Shown: piece after piece, positions 10,541-21,683 of the stretch
Layout of the letters: each line of letters begins with the position of its first letter
Numbering within the stretch: the first letter of the stretch is position 1
Assembly: GCA_022478985.1 (NCBI GenBank)
Contig: JAKSZP010010594.1
Coordinates: 62,001 to 126,000 of the forward strand
Reading direction: 5' to 3'
Source: Massospora cicadina
Taxonomy: Eukaryota > Entomophthoromycota > Entomophthoromycetes > Entomophthorales > Entomophthoraceae
Length of the DNA stretch: 64,000 bases
The notes under the pieces: model-generated
The model's database searches: none
Told to the model about the DNA's origin: nothing
The model's input: only the letters and a program-made list of their open reading frames with translations
Translations under genes and position numbers: made by a program

Positions 10541-11560
10541 ATTATTACAAGTTAATCTTAGGAAAGGTTGATGAAGTCATCACCAAGTTATTATAAACCT
10601 GGATGCTAACTTTCTGTCCTTTGAGAACGTAGCCGTTTGGTGAGTTCCCTCTCATTGATACGTTTGCTTTGGCAAGGGAAAAGAACTCCATCCTGGTGAC
10701 ACCATCTCTCACTGAGATCCTATCAAGTTTCCCTTCTGAGTTGCTGCCTTTAAGATATCTCTTATATGGAAAAGGCTGATCAGCTCCCACTCCATTCTGA
10801 GTAAAAATTTGGATTTACATTTAAAAGTAGATTTGATCAATATAAATTTCCTGCTATATTTATATATTGAACAAGAAAATAAGGTGTTGGAGGTCTAATT
10901 GGGGGTATGCTCCATGCGGGATGGGTAAGTCAATTCTACTCACTTATTGCATCTCCCATAGTCTTCTCAAAAAGAACAATGGAACCCTATACCCATGAGT
11001 GGACTATGGTCATCTGAAAAATATAACGGTAACAATCCCTAATCTCTTCCTTTGGAGAAAACAAATATCCAGGTAATTGAAAAATCACGTGTTTATTTTA
11101 AACTGGACTTTGTAATGAAATTAATTAAATTTGATTCATGGAATTCCAGGAGTGTCTCACATCGATCAGCACCAAAAAATGAATTTTAGTTCAAGGTGAT
11201 ATCCTTAAGACTTAAAAGCGCATATGACAGAATCTATCACATGAATTAATAATGGAATGGGCAATCTCCACGTTACATGCACAGTGGCATATATAGATGA
11301 CATTTTAGTACACTCACCCAATAATGAGCATCATGCTAAGGATGTTAGGGCTGTGTTGTCTTTGGGACCATCTAGTACTAAAAAAAGGCTGTGTTGTCTT
11401 CCTTGCAAAAAGTGGGCTTGTACGTAAACCCCTCAGAGTGTGATTTTTATAAGGATGAAGTTAACTTAATGTACAACCTGGTCATGAAGGATGGTATGAC
11501 ATACCCCCTGTAAGCTTTATATCATCGTCTCATGGCGTACCTCCACAAGGCATATATAGC
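10541..11560 (+). pseudogene. G3 gypsy reverse transcriptase remnant
   Basis: RT of G3. A WTMVI...SLISSF stretch near 11000-11050 corresponds to the VDYRxLN/YPLP region. The active-site box reads YIDDILVHSPNNEHHAKDV at about 11291-11347, with both catalytic Asp present, one of the few intact YxDD motifs in the window. The next codons (RAVLS) are interrupted by micro-insertion MI-2 (11349-11400), after which LQKVGLYVNPSECDFYKDEV continues (about 11401-11460). Other stops remain. 10545-10800 is poorly readable. Confidence 0.75.
11349..11400 (+). mobile_element. Micro-insertion MI-2 with 14-bp target duplication
   Basis: Direct repeats GGCTGTGTTGTCTT at 11349-11362 and 11387-11400 flank a 24-bp insert (11363-11386), TGGGACCATCTAGTACTA plus six A. 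The insert splits the G3 RT just after its YIDD box. Removing it with one repeat rejoins the flanking RT reading. The insert shares its 3' core with MI-1 at 6041-6064 but has an unrelated target duplication, so the two are independent insertions of the same donor end. Confidence 0.8.
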
Positions 11561-11599
11561 TTTGTAGCTTCTTGGTAGCTATTAATACCTTCAGAAGTT

Positions 11600-12110
11600 T
11601 TCACCCACGTTGTCTCAGTTGGTGGCACCTCTTCATCCTTTTGACGGTAAGAACACTTTATTCAAGCGGATAGAAGTCTACCAACAAGAGTTTGATGCTA
11701 TCAAGGAGGCTTTTGTGTTACCTCCTTTTCTAAGCATGCAGATCCCTCCAAGCCCTTTGTTGTGGAGTGTAAAGTATTGGCGGCAGCTTTAGATACGGTG
11801 CTACTTCAGGCTATGAAGGGGTGGAACACCTGGTCACATCTTTTTCTTTCAAGTTCTCCTTATCAGAGACATTATGGCATTATATGATAAGAAGATTGCT
11901 GCGGTGGCATGTTCACTCACTTACTGGTGTTTTTTGCTCCAGAGAGCGTCACATGAAGTAGTTGTAAGGACAGATTATTAGGCCTCCATTTATTTTAGTA
12001 GTCTCAGAAGTTAGGCAAATTTCAAATTTGTACTTATTATGGCCTATGTAGCTTTAATTTTTTATATGTGTTTGTAAAGGCACTTGAACGTTCTTCCAGA
12101 CATGTTGAGC
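11600..12110 (+). pseudogene. G3 thumb and RNase H remnant
   Basis: Continues the G3 polyprotein. About 11625-11730 reads LHPFDGKNTLF and YQQEFDAIKEAF, the connection segment before RNase H. Then DPSKPFVVEC (about 11745-11775) and a TVLLQ stretch form the first RNase H part, although the usual TDAS Asp is not seen. About 11885-11915 reads YDKKIAAVACSLTYW (second box, E as K), and near 12090-12140 LNVLPDMLSCRSS matches the NVLADALSRR end of gypsy RNase H. Frames change several times. Confidence 0.65.
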
Positions 12111-12199
12111 TGCAGAAGCTCCTTGTATCCCACTCATGAGGAGGAGTAAAATGACCATGGTCATTTGTCCTCCAAGGTTATAGCCATTGCTCCTCCTGA

Positions 12200-13490
12200 A
12201 ATTTCTGAGCAGACTGGGTTCCTGATGTACCATTGTTTTCCTGTGTGTTGTCTGGTCAGATATCCTTCTTGGATGGGCTTAGAATGTTTGACTATATGGT
12301 AAATTTTGTCCCATATGCGATCCTATTATACCTGAAATATGGGATGATTTTGTTTCAGGATAAAATGTGGGTATTTCCACGGCTATGAAATGAGGATATC
12401 CGCATACACCATGAACCTCCAGCGGTAGGCCAACCAGATCACAAAAAATTACTTGATCTTTTGAAAGGCTCAGACAATTGGTCAAGTGTTCTTATTGATA
12501 TCTCCACATGGATCACGTATTGCGTAACTTGTGCGCAGGTGAATTCAGGCCAGTCAAGTAAAATTCTCTGCTACTTTCATTGCAGCAGGATAAGGCCCAT
12601 GAACGTTACTATCTGATAACTTTGTCGTTGATCTCCTTAATTACAAAGGGTTTGATGCCATGGTTTTGGTAGATCAGTTTACCATTTTCTATTTGTTAAT
12701 CCTATGTTCACCAACAATAACGTCAGAGGAGACAGCCTCGCTCTTTGTCAGTCTTGTGTTCACCATGTCAAGATTATACTGGAGGTGTTTATTGATCAGG
12801 ACCCCAGTTTATAGCTCATTTCCGGAGTGTTGTTTGTCATTCTGAAGATTAAGCCATGTAACTTTTTGGTGTAACATCCCCAGTCTGATGGGCATATGGA
12901 AAGGCCGACCAGATCCTTGATCAGCATCGATGCTGCTATTACTACGTTTTTCAAGACACTTGGGCAGCTGATCTTCCCTTGTCCCAGTTCACTTATTCTA
13001 ATGTGACACACTTTTCTACTGGGTTTCCCCATTTGAGGCGCCGTTGGGGTACAACCCCTCCTGTCAAGTTACCCTTGTTTTAGATTATGGTTTCCTGCCA
13101 TTGTGAACGTTTGCAGAAGATCAAAGACACCCAAAACCTGGTGCAAGAGAATATAACTAAGGACATCTCTGACTACAAGAATTATGCAGACTGTAAGCGT
13201 ATTCCTGCCCCTGAGTTCAACTAGGGCTCTTTGGTTATGCTATATCCATCACCTGCGGAGAGAGTCCCCTCTTAGAAGCTTACCAATAAGCGTTTGGGAT
13301 CCCATGTAGCAGAAAAAGACTTGGGTATTGAAGCATCCTCTTTAAAGTATCATCCATTTAAAAAAGCGCAACGTTTTCCATGCATCGTAGTTTTTGCCAT
13401 CTGAGGGTAAACTTCCATTCATGGTGGAGGTAATTCTGGTAAAGGCTCCCAGGAGGTTGAGGTGGAAGCTATTCCAGTTTCTTGAAGATC
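12200..13490 (+). pseudogene. G3 gypsy integrase remnant
   Basis: Integrase with readable landmarks. The zinc-finger cysteines lie in YCVTCAQVNSGQ (about 12517-12552). The first catalytic Asp sits in NFVVDLLNYKGFDAMV (about 12618-12665). The second is in IDQDPSL (about 12794-12815, usually SDRDPxF). The HPQSDGHMER third motif with Glu is at about 12877-12906. Downstream, GSLVMLYPSP (about 13228-13257) and a basic/acidic tail follow. HPQSDGxxER is typical of Metaviridae integrases of fungi and plants. Stops such as 12839-12845 break it. Confidence 0.8.
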
Positions 13491-13806
13491 ATGTCTCTCT
13501 GTTAACTACCTAAATGCTTAAAATAAGTATCCTTAATATGCAAACAATTGTTTTAGGTTCAATTGATGTGCAAACTGCAAGAAGTTGATAGAACTCTTCC
13601 ATTAATATCACCCAACAGCTGCTCGTCCTTCCCCAAAAATTGTGTCCATTCTGGACATTAAGTTACCAAATGCGCTAAGAACTATGCGATGTACCAATTT
13701 TTGGTGGAGAAGAACCTCCTGTTCAAAAAAGAAAGGACATTGTAAGTTCTGTAGAGAAGCTCCTCTTACTGAAAAGGATTAGATCCCACACAGAGCCAAT
13801 AAGGGG
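13491..13806 (+). other. G3 3' untranslated region and polypurine tract
   Basis: No clear coding signal. It ends CCAATAAGGGG (13796-13806), a purine run that fits the G3 polypurine tract. G4's LTR starts at 13807 and G3's own 3' LTR resumes only at 20744. The comparable G5 sequence beside G6 reads AATAAGGGGGGAG. Confidence 0.5.
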
Positions 13807-14424
13807 TCTCTTGCTATCACAAGAGAATCCAAAAGTTAAGAAAACGGGGTGCCCAGAGCCATAGGAATCTAAGTTAAGAAGGGTCTTCAAGAATAGCTTG
13901 GTTCTTAGAGATAGATAAATAGAGGCTATGCAAAGCACTTTTACTTCTTCATGGTCTGGTATTATGCTCTATCCTGGGTTACATTACCTATTGTCATAAC
14001 TATGCATAAAAATAGGGATAAATTCATTAAAAAGATAAATGATAACCTTTTATTTTAAATGATTTAATATTAAGGGTGATTGGGGGCCTTGTGATGAATA
14101 GGACACTCATGTCTCCTATGTTCAAGATCGTTACTTCTCATCTAATATGAGGGTCAAGCCATGACTTTTCTCTTTGATCAGCGTCAGTAATGTCAACCTC
14201 TTATTATACTAGGGCATCCAGTTGGTAACTCTAACAATGATACAAAGTCTCATATTGTGACAATTACTGAATCTCTTTGATTAGTTCTTGCCCAGTTGGA
14301 GGCAAGGGTTCATTTATTTATGATCCATTCAATTCAGGAAGGCTCAAACCCATTGAAGGAAAGTCAAAACGATTTATTGGTCTTATCCTGAGAAGATTTG
14401 GGCCACTCTGGGTTAAAAAACGCA
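13807..14424 (-). repeat. G4 3' LTR
   Basis: About 618 bp aligning with 20128-20743 (616 bp). Shared blocks include GGTGCC(C/T)AGAGCCATA, GATAAATGATAACCTTT, CTCATGTCTCCT, GAGCCATGACTTT and GATTTGGGCC, ending AAAAAACGCA here versus AAAAACGC. The pair bounds minus-strand element G4. The TG terminus is eroded (TC here). The two copies differ at many sites, so G4 is old compared with G7. No target duplication is recognisable. Confidence 0.8.
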
Positions 14425-15560
14425 GAAATTACCCTCCTCAAGATCCTGGTGGAGGAGACAAGGGCGAAGAAACCTAGAAGTACAGGGTAGACTATCATAC
14501 CTTAAACAACATCAATGATAGAGTATTCAGAGAAAGACTTAGAGTATTCAGTAAGGTCCTGATCAGGAAGTATCTTCTTATTTGGCTTACCATCATGGCG
14601 GTGGTGATAAAATAACCCTAGGTCCCCAATGTGGAATAAGGGGAGAACAGGATGTTTGGCATTCAACTAAGTAGTTTCCTTAGTGGTGGTAGTAATAATT
14701 TCTTGTGCGGCCAAACTTACAACACAATTATTTCATTGGCTAGTCCTCACATCATTAATTCAGCATTAACTGGAAAAGCAGACTTTAGCAAAGGGTGGAT
14801 GCTTCTATGCATTTAAGGCTTTCTAACATAAATTGCCTAAAATGGGGACTTCGTTGATCAATTGGTGGTAGTTGATCCAGTAGGTCATTAAAGAAGATGG
14901 CAGGTACTATTTCCATTGGATGGGGGTCTGTGGCAGCCATCTTATGGAAAATAGAGACAAGGGTGCCTTTTTGCCTACTTAACCGCACCATTTGTCAAAG
15001 AATTATAAGGTGCATTAACATGCTGTATAGTATTAAAAGGGAGGTTAATTCTTGGTCAAATTGTGAAGTGAAATTTAACCCATTGTCCAATAGCAGAACT
15101 TTTAGGCACCCATGTTGGGTGAAAACGGAGAGAAACTAAAATAAGGAAAAAGCCTTAGCAGTGGCAGCAGGTACTGAGATGGCCTCAAACTACTTGGTGA
15201 GGTGGTCAATAGCTAGGATGATATAGCAATGGCCATATATCCTGTGGATAAGGGCCCTACAACATCCATTCTAACAACGTTAAATGGTATGGAAGGGATA
15301 ACAACTTCATGCTGTATTTGGGGGTTTGGATGATATTGAGTTCTTTACATTAAGAAATCATCTAAAAACCTCTTAAAGAGTCTTGAGCACCTGGTCCCAG
15401 TAACGTTATCCCTTATCAATTCATAAATTTTCTTGACTGCTCCTTGCCCTACTTTAGCGTGTCCTTCTATTACTTCAGTCCTCTATGGGGTCATAGATAA
15501 CGAGCCAATCTAGTAAACCTTCTTATACAACATGCCATCTTGCATTTAATTATTCTGAGC
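14425..15560 (-). pseudogene. G4 gypsy integrase remnant
   Basis: Antisense integrase of G4. Around 15285-15185 the minus strand reads RMDVVGPLSTGY and then an AIDHLTKWFEA-like segment, the first Asp region of the catalytic core. The linker toward RNase H (about 15490-15560) is shared with G2. Distal motifs at 14.5-15.1 kb are hard to read; ORFs at 14785-14991 and 14897-15139 are not in the expected frame. A short direct duplication, AGAGTATTCAG at 14520-14530 and again at 14541-14551, is also here. Confidence 0.6.
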
Positions 15561-16230
15561 CATTGAGAGCAGCATTTTTATCGTTTCCGCTGATCCAGTT
15601 CTCATCGTTCTTACCAGCCAGTCATGTCATATAAATGGTCTTCCAAAAGTTATAATAAAGTTAGGGTCAGCATCTGGGATAGCCCATCATCGTTTTGATG
15701 AGTAATGCCCACCTGTTGCACTATCAAAAAATCACAGCTCTATAGCCAGAGGGCCCACCTGGACAATTGACCATTGGGATTCTTCATCTTCTGGAGCTAC
15801 CTAAAGGAAGCAAGATCGGTGATGATAGTGAAATGATTCCCATATAAGTATGGCTGTAAGTGCTTTTTTTAGAAATACCACTGAAATATTCACATTCAAT
15901 GTTACTTTAGTTCTATTTAGCCTTAATAAATTTTTTCTGAGAGAAGTTAAAATTTAGTCAACAAACTATTCATCCAGTTGGGATAGGATGGCCCCTAAAG
16001 CTACGTCGCTACCATCTGTAAACAAAACATATGGTTAGTTAAAGTTAAGGGGTATCAGCACATGTTGATTGATAAGGGCGGGCCTAAGGAGATTGAAAGC
16101 CTAATCCTATTTGGGTTCCATTTGAAAAGTACATTATTGTGTAGAAAATATATGTAGGGCTCAGCCAGGTCAGTGAACCAGCATGTGAATTTCCTCTAGT
16201 ACCATATCATGACTAGGAACACTTGATTGT
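15561..16230 (-). pseudogene. G4 RNase H remnant
   Basis: Minus-strand RNase H of G4, between linker and RT. It is recognised by collinearity with G2 (the C-A-T-A-PyAAGTATGG block near 15840 versus 6900) and by segments with TDGSDVALGAILSQLDE character near 16030-15970. Frames are broken. Confidence 0.55.
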
Positions 16231-17000
16231 CCTGAAGGCTTTTGGGTGGCGTAATTTTCTCTATGACGGTGATTTTGCCTGTCAGATACAAATCCCTTAC
16301 CTAGTGATCTTGTGCCCTAGAAACTCAATTTTGGGTTTGAAAAATGATTATTTTTAGGGTTTAAGCTTTGAGGAAGCTCCTAAAGCAATTAAAAACTTGA
16401 AGTTAATCTAAGCAACCGTTGAAATCTTCAGAGAAGAAGGTGATATAATAAAGGTAGACTAGGACTCAGAAATCTTTAAATTACCTAAGAATCCATCCAA
16501 AGCTTTCTGGAAGGTAACAGGAGCATTTCAGAGCCCCTGCGGCGTTAGGGTCAGCTCAAATAGCTATTTAAATACAATAAAGAGAGCACTGGCTCATTCC
16601 TTAGAGACAACTCAATTTGTCAGTAACCGCTGGCAAGATACATTGCAGAAAAGTATTGAGTCCCTGCTAGAAGCTGCAGGTAACCATTAATCAGTTGAAG
16701 TGGGTAGCTATCTCATTTCATTAATGGCATTAAGCTTACAATAATCTATGAAAACATGATGGCTACCATATTTTGAAAGAACAGGAACTAAGATGCCCAA
16801 GGACTTTGGGAGGGTACCAGCAACCTTAATTTAGAAGCTCCTTCAGTTTGGTTGTTACCTGAGACTCTTCCACCTTGCTCTTTTGGTAGAGCTTGAGCAT
16901 ATTGGTTGGGTGTCCCCCATTTCCACTTTATGCACAAAACCTTTCATCTTTCCAAAGTCATAAGTGGACATGTAGAATAGTTCAGAATATCCCCCTAAGA
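16231..17000 (-). pseudogene. G4 gypsy reverse transcriptase remnant
   Basis: Antisense RT of G4. It is collinear with the G7 RT: the box around 16790-16730 corresponds to the VDYRxLN region (minus strand ...HVFIDYCKLN...), followed leftwards by palm and thumb sequence to about 16250. Stop codons occur throughout. The YxDD box is not clearly legible. Confidence 0.6.
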
Positions 17001-17600
17001 GCTCATCAACTTTTTTCCTTTGTTCTGGGGTAGGGTCTTACCCAATGGTTGTGGTGACTAAGGGCTACAATAGAAGGCTCTAGTAAACCAAAGTCATGGA
17101 GGTTTCCAAATCTACGAACACCTCTAATGTCATACATTGGTACTAAACATAGGTAGTCAATTGGCGTATTAGGCCCAATGGATTGGGACTTTGAAGTCAG
17201 ATTAGACAGAAGTTGAAAATTGAGCTAGCATAGCTAGGTTAAATAATACATGGGTAGGCTAAGTTTTCCCTTACATATGAATTTTCAGCCCCATGAATTT
17301 CTAGTAGATTTCCTGGTGGTATGTTCATACGAATCCGCTTATGCATTATAATCCGCAACCCTGGTGAAATTATTTAGTACAGGTAAATATACAGGCATCC
17401 TTTCCATCCTATCCACTACTCAATTGGTTAGTTTACTCTTGAGCCTCGAACATGGCAATCTAGTCAGTCAATCCAGATTTTGGTCTCCAGCAAATATGTT
17501 TATGCTATCACGCGTTCTTTGATATCCTTGGATGTCTCAAGTACCAATGATATTCAGGTACAAAGCAAGGATAGAAGTCCTTCTACATAATGGATGATGG
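17001..17600 (-). other. G4 RT-protease spacer
   Basis: About 600 bp between the readable RT and protease parts of G4. I see only decayed minus-strand sequence and no motif. Confidence 0.35.
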
Positions 17601-17880
17601 AAAAAACTCTCAGAGAAATTGGGTACACAGCAATAATCATAGCTTTGGTTTTCCAGAGCTATGGCTGCAGCGTTTAATGTAATCTGACCAGCCCAGAGGA
17701 GGAGCACGGAATTGGCTCCTATGGAGCTGTGCATTAAGGTTCAGAGGTATCAAACTCAATGTAATCGGGTAGATCAGGCGCAATCTTAATTAACATCATT
17801 TCATTTTGATGAGGGTACATTCACTGGTGATCCACTATCTATTATGGTGAGCACCAAATTTTTATAAACCTTAATGGCAA
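17601..17880 (-). pseudogene. G4 gypsy protease remnant
   Basis: Minus strand. Around 17870-17830 it reads LTIIDSGSPVNVPS, with the D-S-G catalytic triplet intact. The C-terminal protease motif ALENQSYDY...FSESF lies at about 17665-17600, inside an open stretch 17537-17734. It is the counterpart of LANQNYDILVGTEFL in G7 and LDNQSYDF in G1, which shows that the three elements share a protease lineage. Family role: Gag-Pol maturation. Confidence 0.7.
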
Positions 17881-20100
17881 CCCAATTGACCAAACTTCTA
17901 AATTGAGGAGGAAGGGTGAGAAACATTAATGACTCATCATAAGAATATGCAAATGCAAGTAGTTTATTAACAACAATCTTCAGCTCATGGTTCCATTGTT
18001 ATCCAATAGTGATCTCAGTGAGGCTTTTGGTCTTAATTAGAGGCATGATGGGGAGGTGTCAGAATGAATCGCCTATGCCTATATGCTGCCCTCACTTTTC
18101 CCAATGGTTTACATTCTTCATCTTACGCTTGATGTTTGTAGCACCCCTCCCTAGTGTATCAGTGGCCTTTTCTGTAAGAGCAAGTGGGTATTTCTATATT
18201 TGTGGCCTCCAGAGCATGCACTCTGTATCTAGCTGACATCCAAACCATGAAAAATACTTGTTTAGAACGAGCGAATGAATCTCAATGAGTGCCAACTTTA
18301 AATCATGGTTAAGTGAAGGTTTGCGTAATTCCTACCATATGAAGTTGAACTTATGGCCAAATCTCAAGTGCATAAATATGGCAGTACTAGCGTCAGCTAA
18401 AATAATTTTGATTCGATAAGTTAGAATTTGTGCACTATCTCAAAAAATGATGCGAAAAGTCAGAGGGGTTTTCGCCTTTATTGAGATAAATAGCCATGAA
18501 AGCTTGTCTTTGATTTGAGAGGGTCTGATCAGAGCCATATTCTTGTACAAGTGTAGTCTTGACTTGGCCTAGGTCTGAGATTCCCAAAGGTGAGGGTCAT
18601 AATCTCCTGAGCTTCCCTACATAGGCAAGAATGGATATTCTCAAATTTTAAAAATAAATAGCCTCTTCCATAGTGCTTTTGTAAGTATTACAAGGACGCA
18701 ATATTTCCTTACATGAAATAAATCATTTTTTAATCTGGGATTAAAAGTTGACGCAACTAGCGTAGAGAGGGCATGAATGCAGTATTAATACTCTGACTAG
18801 AATTGTAAGATTCAGACTTGGCATAAGCATATGGGACTTGCTGATCAATCTGTCATCAAATCTTCTCTAATTTATCTTGAAACTCGTCCCAGCACCAGTT
18901 GAGCGCGCTAGCGTTGGACTTCTGATTGAGTTAGGATTTCAGACTCACAGAAAACAATATGGGCATCCAGAATCATAAATTTTTGTTTTATCTTATCAAG
19001 GCGTTTATCATTAAATTTTATGGATTCTCAGACTTCTCCAGTTAAAAGTTGAGGGCACCCAAGGTAATGGCAGGATTAATAGGGTTCCTATCCGAGTAAA
19101 CTCTATATTTGCAAGCAATATTCTCAATTTTAATAAAGATCTTCTAACTTCTTGAGCGTTTCACCAAGTCAGGGGTCTCTGAAAGTTCAATAAGTAGGAG
19201 GGTGACACAGGAAGCCCAGGGGGGACCTTAGGAGCCTGGCTGTCTTCCAGCCCACACAAAGCTGTGAATCCCTGAGACCCTTGAGACCCTCCGGATCCTC
19301 AGACCATTAGGGCCCTTTGATGACTTTGTCATTTTGGCGCTAAAGTTATTCAAGCAGTTCCTCGATGTGACTATATTGGTGAGTTAAGATATATTCCAAG
19401 CTTTGAGTTTTGCTTGCAAAAGTTGAAGCAGAATTTTGGATGTAATGTATCTCAGAGACTACACCCTGCAGTCATTGAGTAAGGTGGATATACATATACT
19501 CACCCATTTCAAAGTCTAGCGAGGCAATTTGGCCTCTGGCATTGCTAACAATGCGGCAAATGTCCTTAATAGCTTCACAATTATTGCAAACATACATGGA
19601 GGCAGCATCATAAAATTTGACCAGGTTGGAATTGGGACTTTTCACTAATCCTAGCTATCGTAGTTTTTTGATAATGTAAACAAACAACTTGAGTTTTGCG
19701 TTGAAGTGCTGGATGGACAAACTGCTATAGGTAGGGCTCCGCTACACCCACTAACTCATCATTTGCTGAGGCAGCTGAGTTGTAAAGCCATCACATATAA
19801 GAAGGTACTGAAGAAGCTCACAAATGGCCAAGGTAGGCCTTAGTGTAGTAGATCCCCTCAAGGAGATGTTGAATCATATTTGCGAGGTTATCAGTTTAAA
19901 GTTAAACTGACTAGGGTTTTTCAGGGGCAGGCTGAATGAAAAAGGTTTCCCAAACTTCTAGTTTCTTAGTTCGAATTGGGTGTACTTAAGATTACAAAAT
20001 ATTAACCCATAGAGTAATGCTTCTCTACCCATTGGGAGGAGGGTATAGTTATAATAATTTTCTTCCATATTTCATAATTACCTTCTTCACTGGTTACATC
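17881..20100 (-). pseudogene. G4 gag remnant
   Basis: About 2.2 kb of minus-strand sequence between protease and primer site, the gag position. It is collinear with 21.9-23.5 kb of G2; for example (C/T)GAA(A/G)GCTTGT(C/T)T near 18500 versus 22480, and GCCTCTTCCAT near 18660 versus 22630. A G/P-rich stretch lies at about 19200-19330. I see no intact CCHC knuckle. Gag would form the particle shell. Identity rests on position and on the paired G2 copy. Confidence 0.6.
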
Positions 20101-20106
20101 CTAAGT

Positions 20107-20124
20107 GCCCCTGTAGTGAGCACT
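20107..20124 (-). other. G4 primer-binding site
   Basis: Plus-strand GCCCCTGTAGTGAGCACTA lies a few bases before the G4 5' LTR. Its minus strand starts (T)AGTGCTCACTACAGGGG. G7 has the same site with one internal difference (TGGTGCTTACTACAGGGG at 58588-58605). The matching tRNA 3' end would be CCCCTGTAGTRAGCACCA. I cannot name the tRNA with confidence. Confidence 0.65.
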
Positions 20125-20127
20125 AGG

Positions 20128-20743
20128 TTTCAGCTTTTTGCAAAAAAAACTGAATGTTAAGAAAGCTGGGTGCCTAGAGCCATACAAATGAAAGTCGTGA
20201 AATGGTCTTTGTGATTGCTTGATTTTTTGGAATGTTAAAGAGAGACGATGGTGTAACACTTTTGCGTATTCAGGGTCTGGTTTTATGCACTATACTGCTT
20301 TACAATACCTATTATTAGAACTATGCAAAGAAAAATAGGATAAATTCGTCAATGAGATAAATGATAACCTTTATTGTTAAAAGCTTTCAATATTATATGA
20401 AGAGTAGGGGACTTGTGATGGATAGGGTGCTCATGTCTCCTTTGTTAAGGATCTTTACTTCTCTTAATATAAGGGGTGAGCCATGACTTTCCTCAATGAT
20501 CAGAGTTAGGATTATTGATCTTTCAATGTACTAGTGCATCTGGATGGTAAATCTAGCCTTAATATGGACTCTCATCACATTACGATTACCAAATCTCTTT
20601 GATTAATTTTTGCCCAGTTAAAGGCAAGGACACATCTATTGGTAATTTGTTCAATTTATGAAGGCATAAATTTATGAGAGTAAGGTTAAACGTTTTATTG
20701 GTTTGATTCTGAGATGATTTGGGCCTTTCTAGAGTAAAAACGC
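20128..20743 (-). repeat. G4 5' LTR
   Basis: Partner of 13807-14424. It lies between G4's primer site (left) and, with no gap, the start of G3's 3' LTR at 20744. The terminal TG/CA is eroded (TT at the start). Internal landmarks match the left copy in order over the full length. Confidence 0.8.
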
Positions 20744-21683
20744 TGACAGGGTCTAATAACGCCGCTGCTGCCCTCATCACCAAGGGCGATCTAGCTCATG
20801 TATGTGTTGAGCGGTGGGTCACTGCCTATCCCCTGAAGGCTTCCCCCTATTGATCATTCCTCCCTTCAAGGAGTTGCTATGCAAGATCAAAGGGCTGTGC
20901 AGGGAGGTGGTGGATACCAGAGGTCTCCACCAGAAGGTAATTTCTCATCCCTTACAGCTTCCAATTTCCAAAGAAAAGGTATGAGTTTCCATAGGGGTTA
21001 AAGGCTGAAATCAAACTCTAATAAATCAATCATTTTGAACTTAAGTTTAGAAGACATTTTTGTGTCGACTAACTTAGATGGTGGAATGGAAAGCCCACCA
21101 CCAACATGGTAAGCATATTAAATACATTAAATTAAGAATGAGATTTTACTTAATGTTACTGGCTGTGGGTGCGTCCCACAGAATGGCCTGATTAATTGCC
21201 TGGCCGCATCTAGGATGCAAAAAGGTTCTAAAATCAAAAGTGATCAAAAGGGAGGGCGGGGTGATCTGCCTCCATTTTTTGGATTCAATTTTTGCCATAT
21301 TTTAATAGCCTGTTCAATTGGTTAAACTTTCTCACTCTGCATCAAGAATCAGTGCTCACAATGCACACTTTCCTTATACTCATTGTGGTTATAAGGCAAC
21401 AGTCCCAACAAGATCTGCTGTTGCGCCTTTTTTCTTTAACTTTCCCTCTATTTAAAAAAGTTTATGATTAATCAATTAGAAATGTATAAACTAATGATGT
21501 TTAAGGTGTTAAATAGTAGGTGTGAATTCAGTTTTAAAATGATTTGGTAGTATTTGCATTGTCCCTCCTTATTCTCTTCCAAACTTTGTGGATGGCTGTA
21601 TCAGAGGCATTCTAGCTTTTGTGTAGGTGATAAATCATCCCAAGTGGATTGAAGTCTTATTTTTATTAGAAAGATTCAGGACA
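20744..21683 (+). repeat. G3 3' LTR
   Basis: Partner of 8805-9749. It begins TGACAGGGTCTAATAACG and ends AAGATTCAGGACA. It contains block X at 20775-20985, where a frame reads RWVTAYP and KELLCKIKGLCREVVDTRG. It follows G4's 5' LTR directly and is followed by the protease/gag part of G2, so it marks the right border of the G3+G4 block. Confidence 0.8.
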
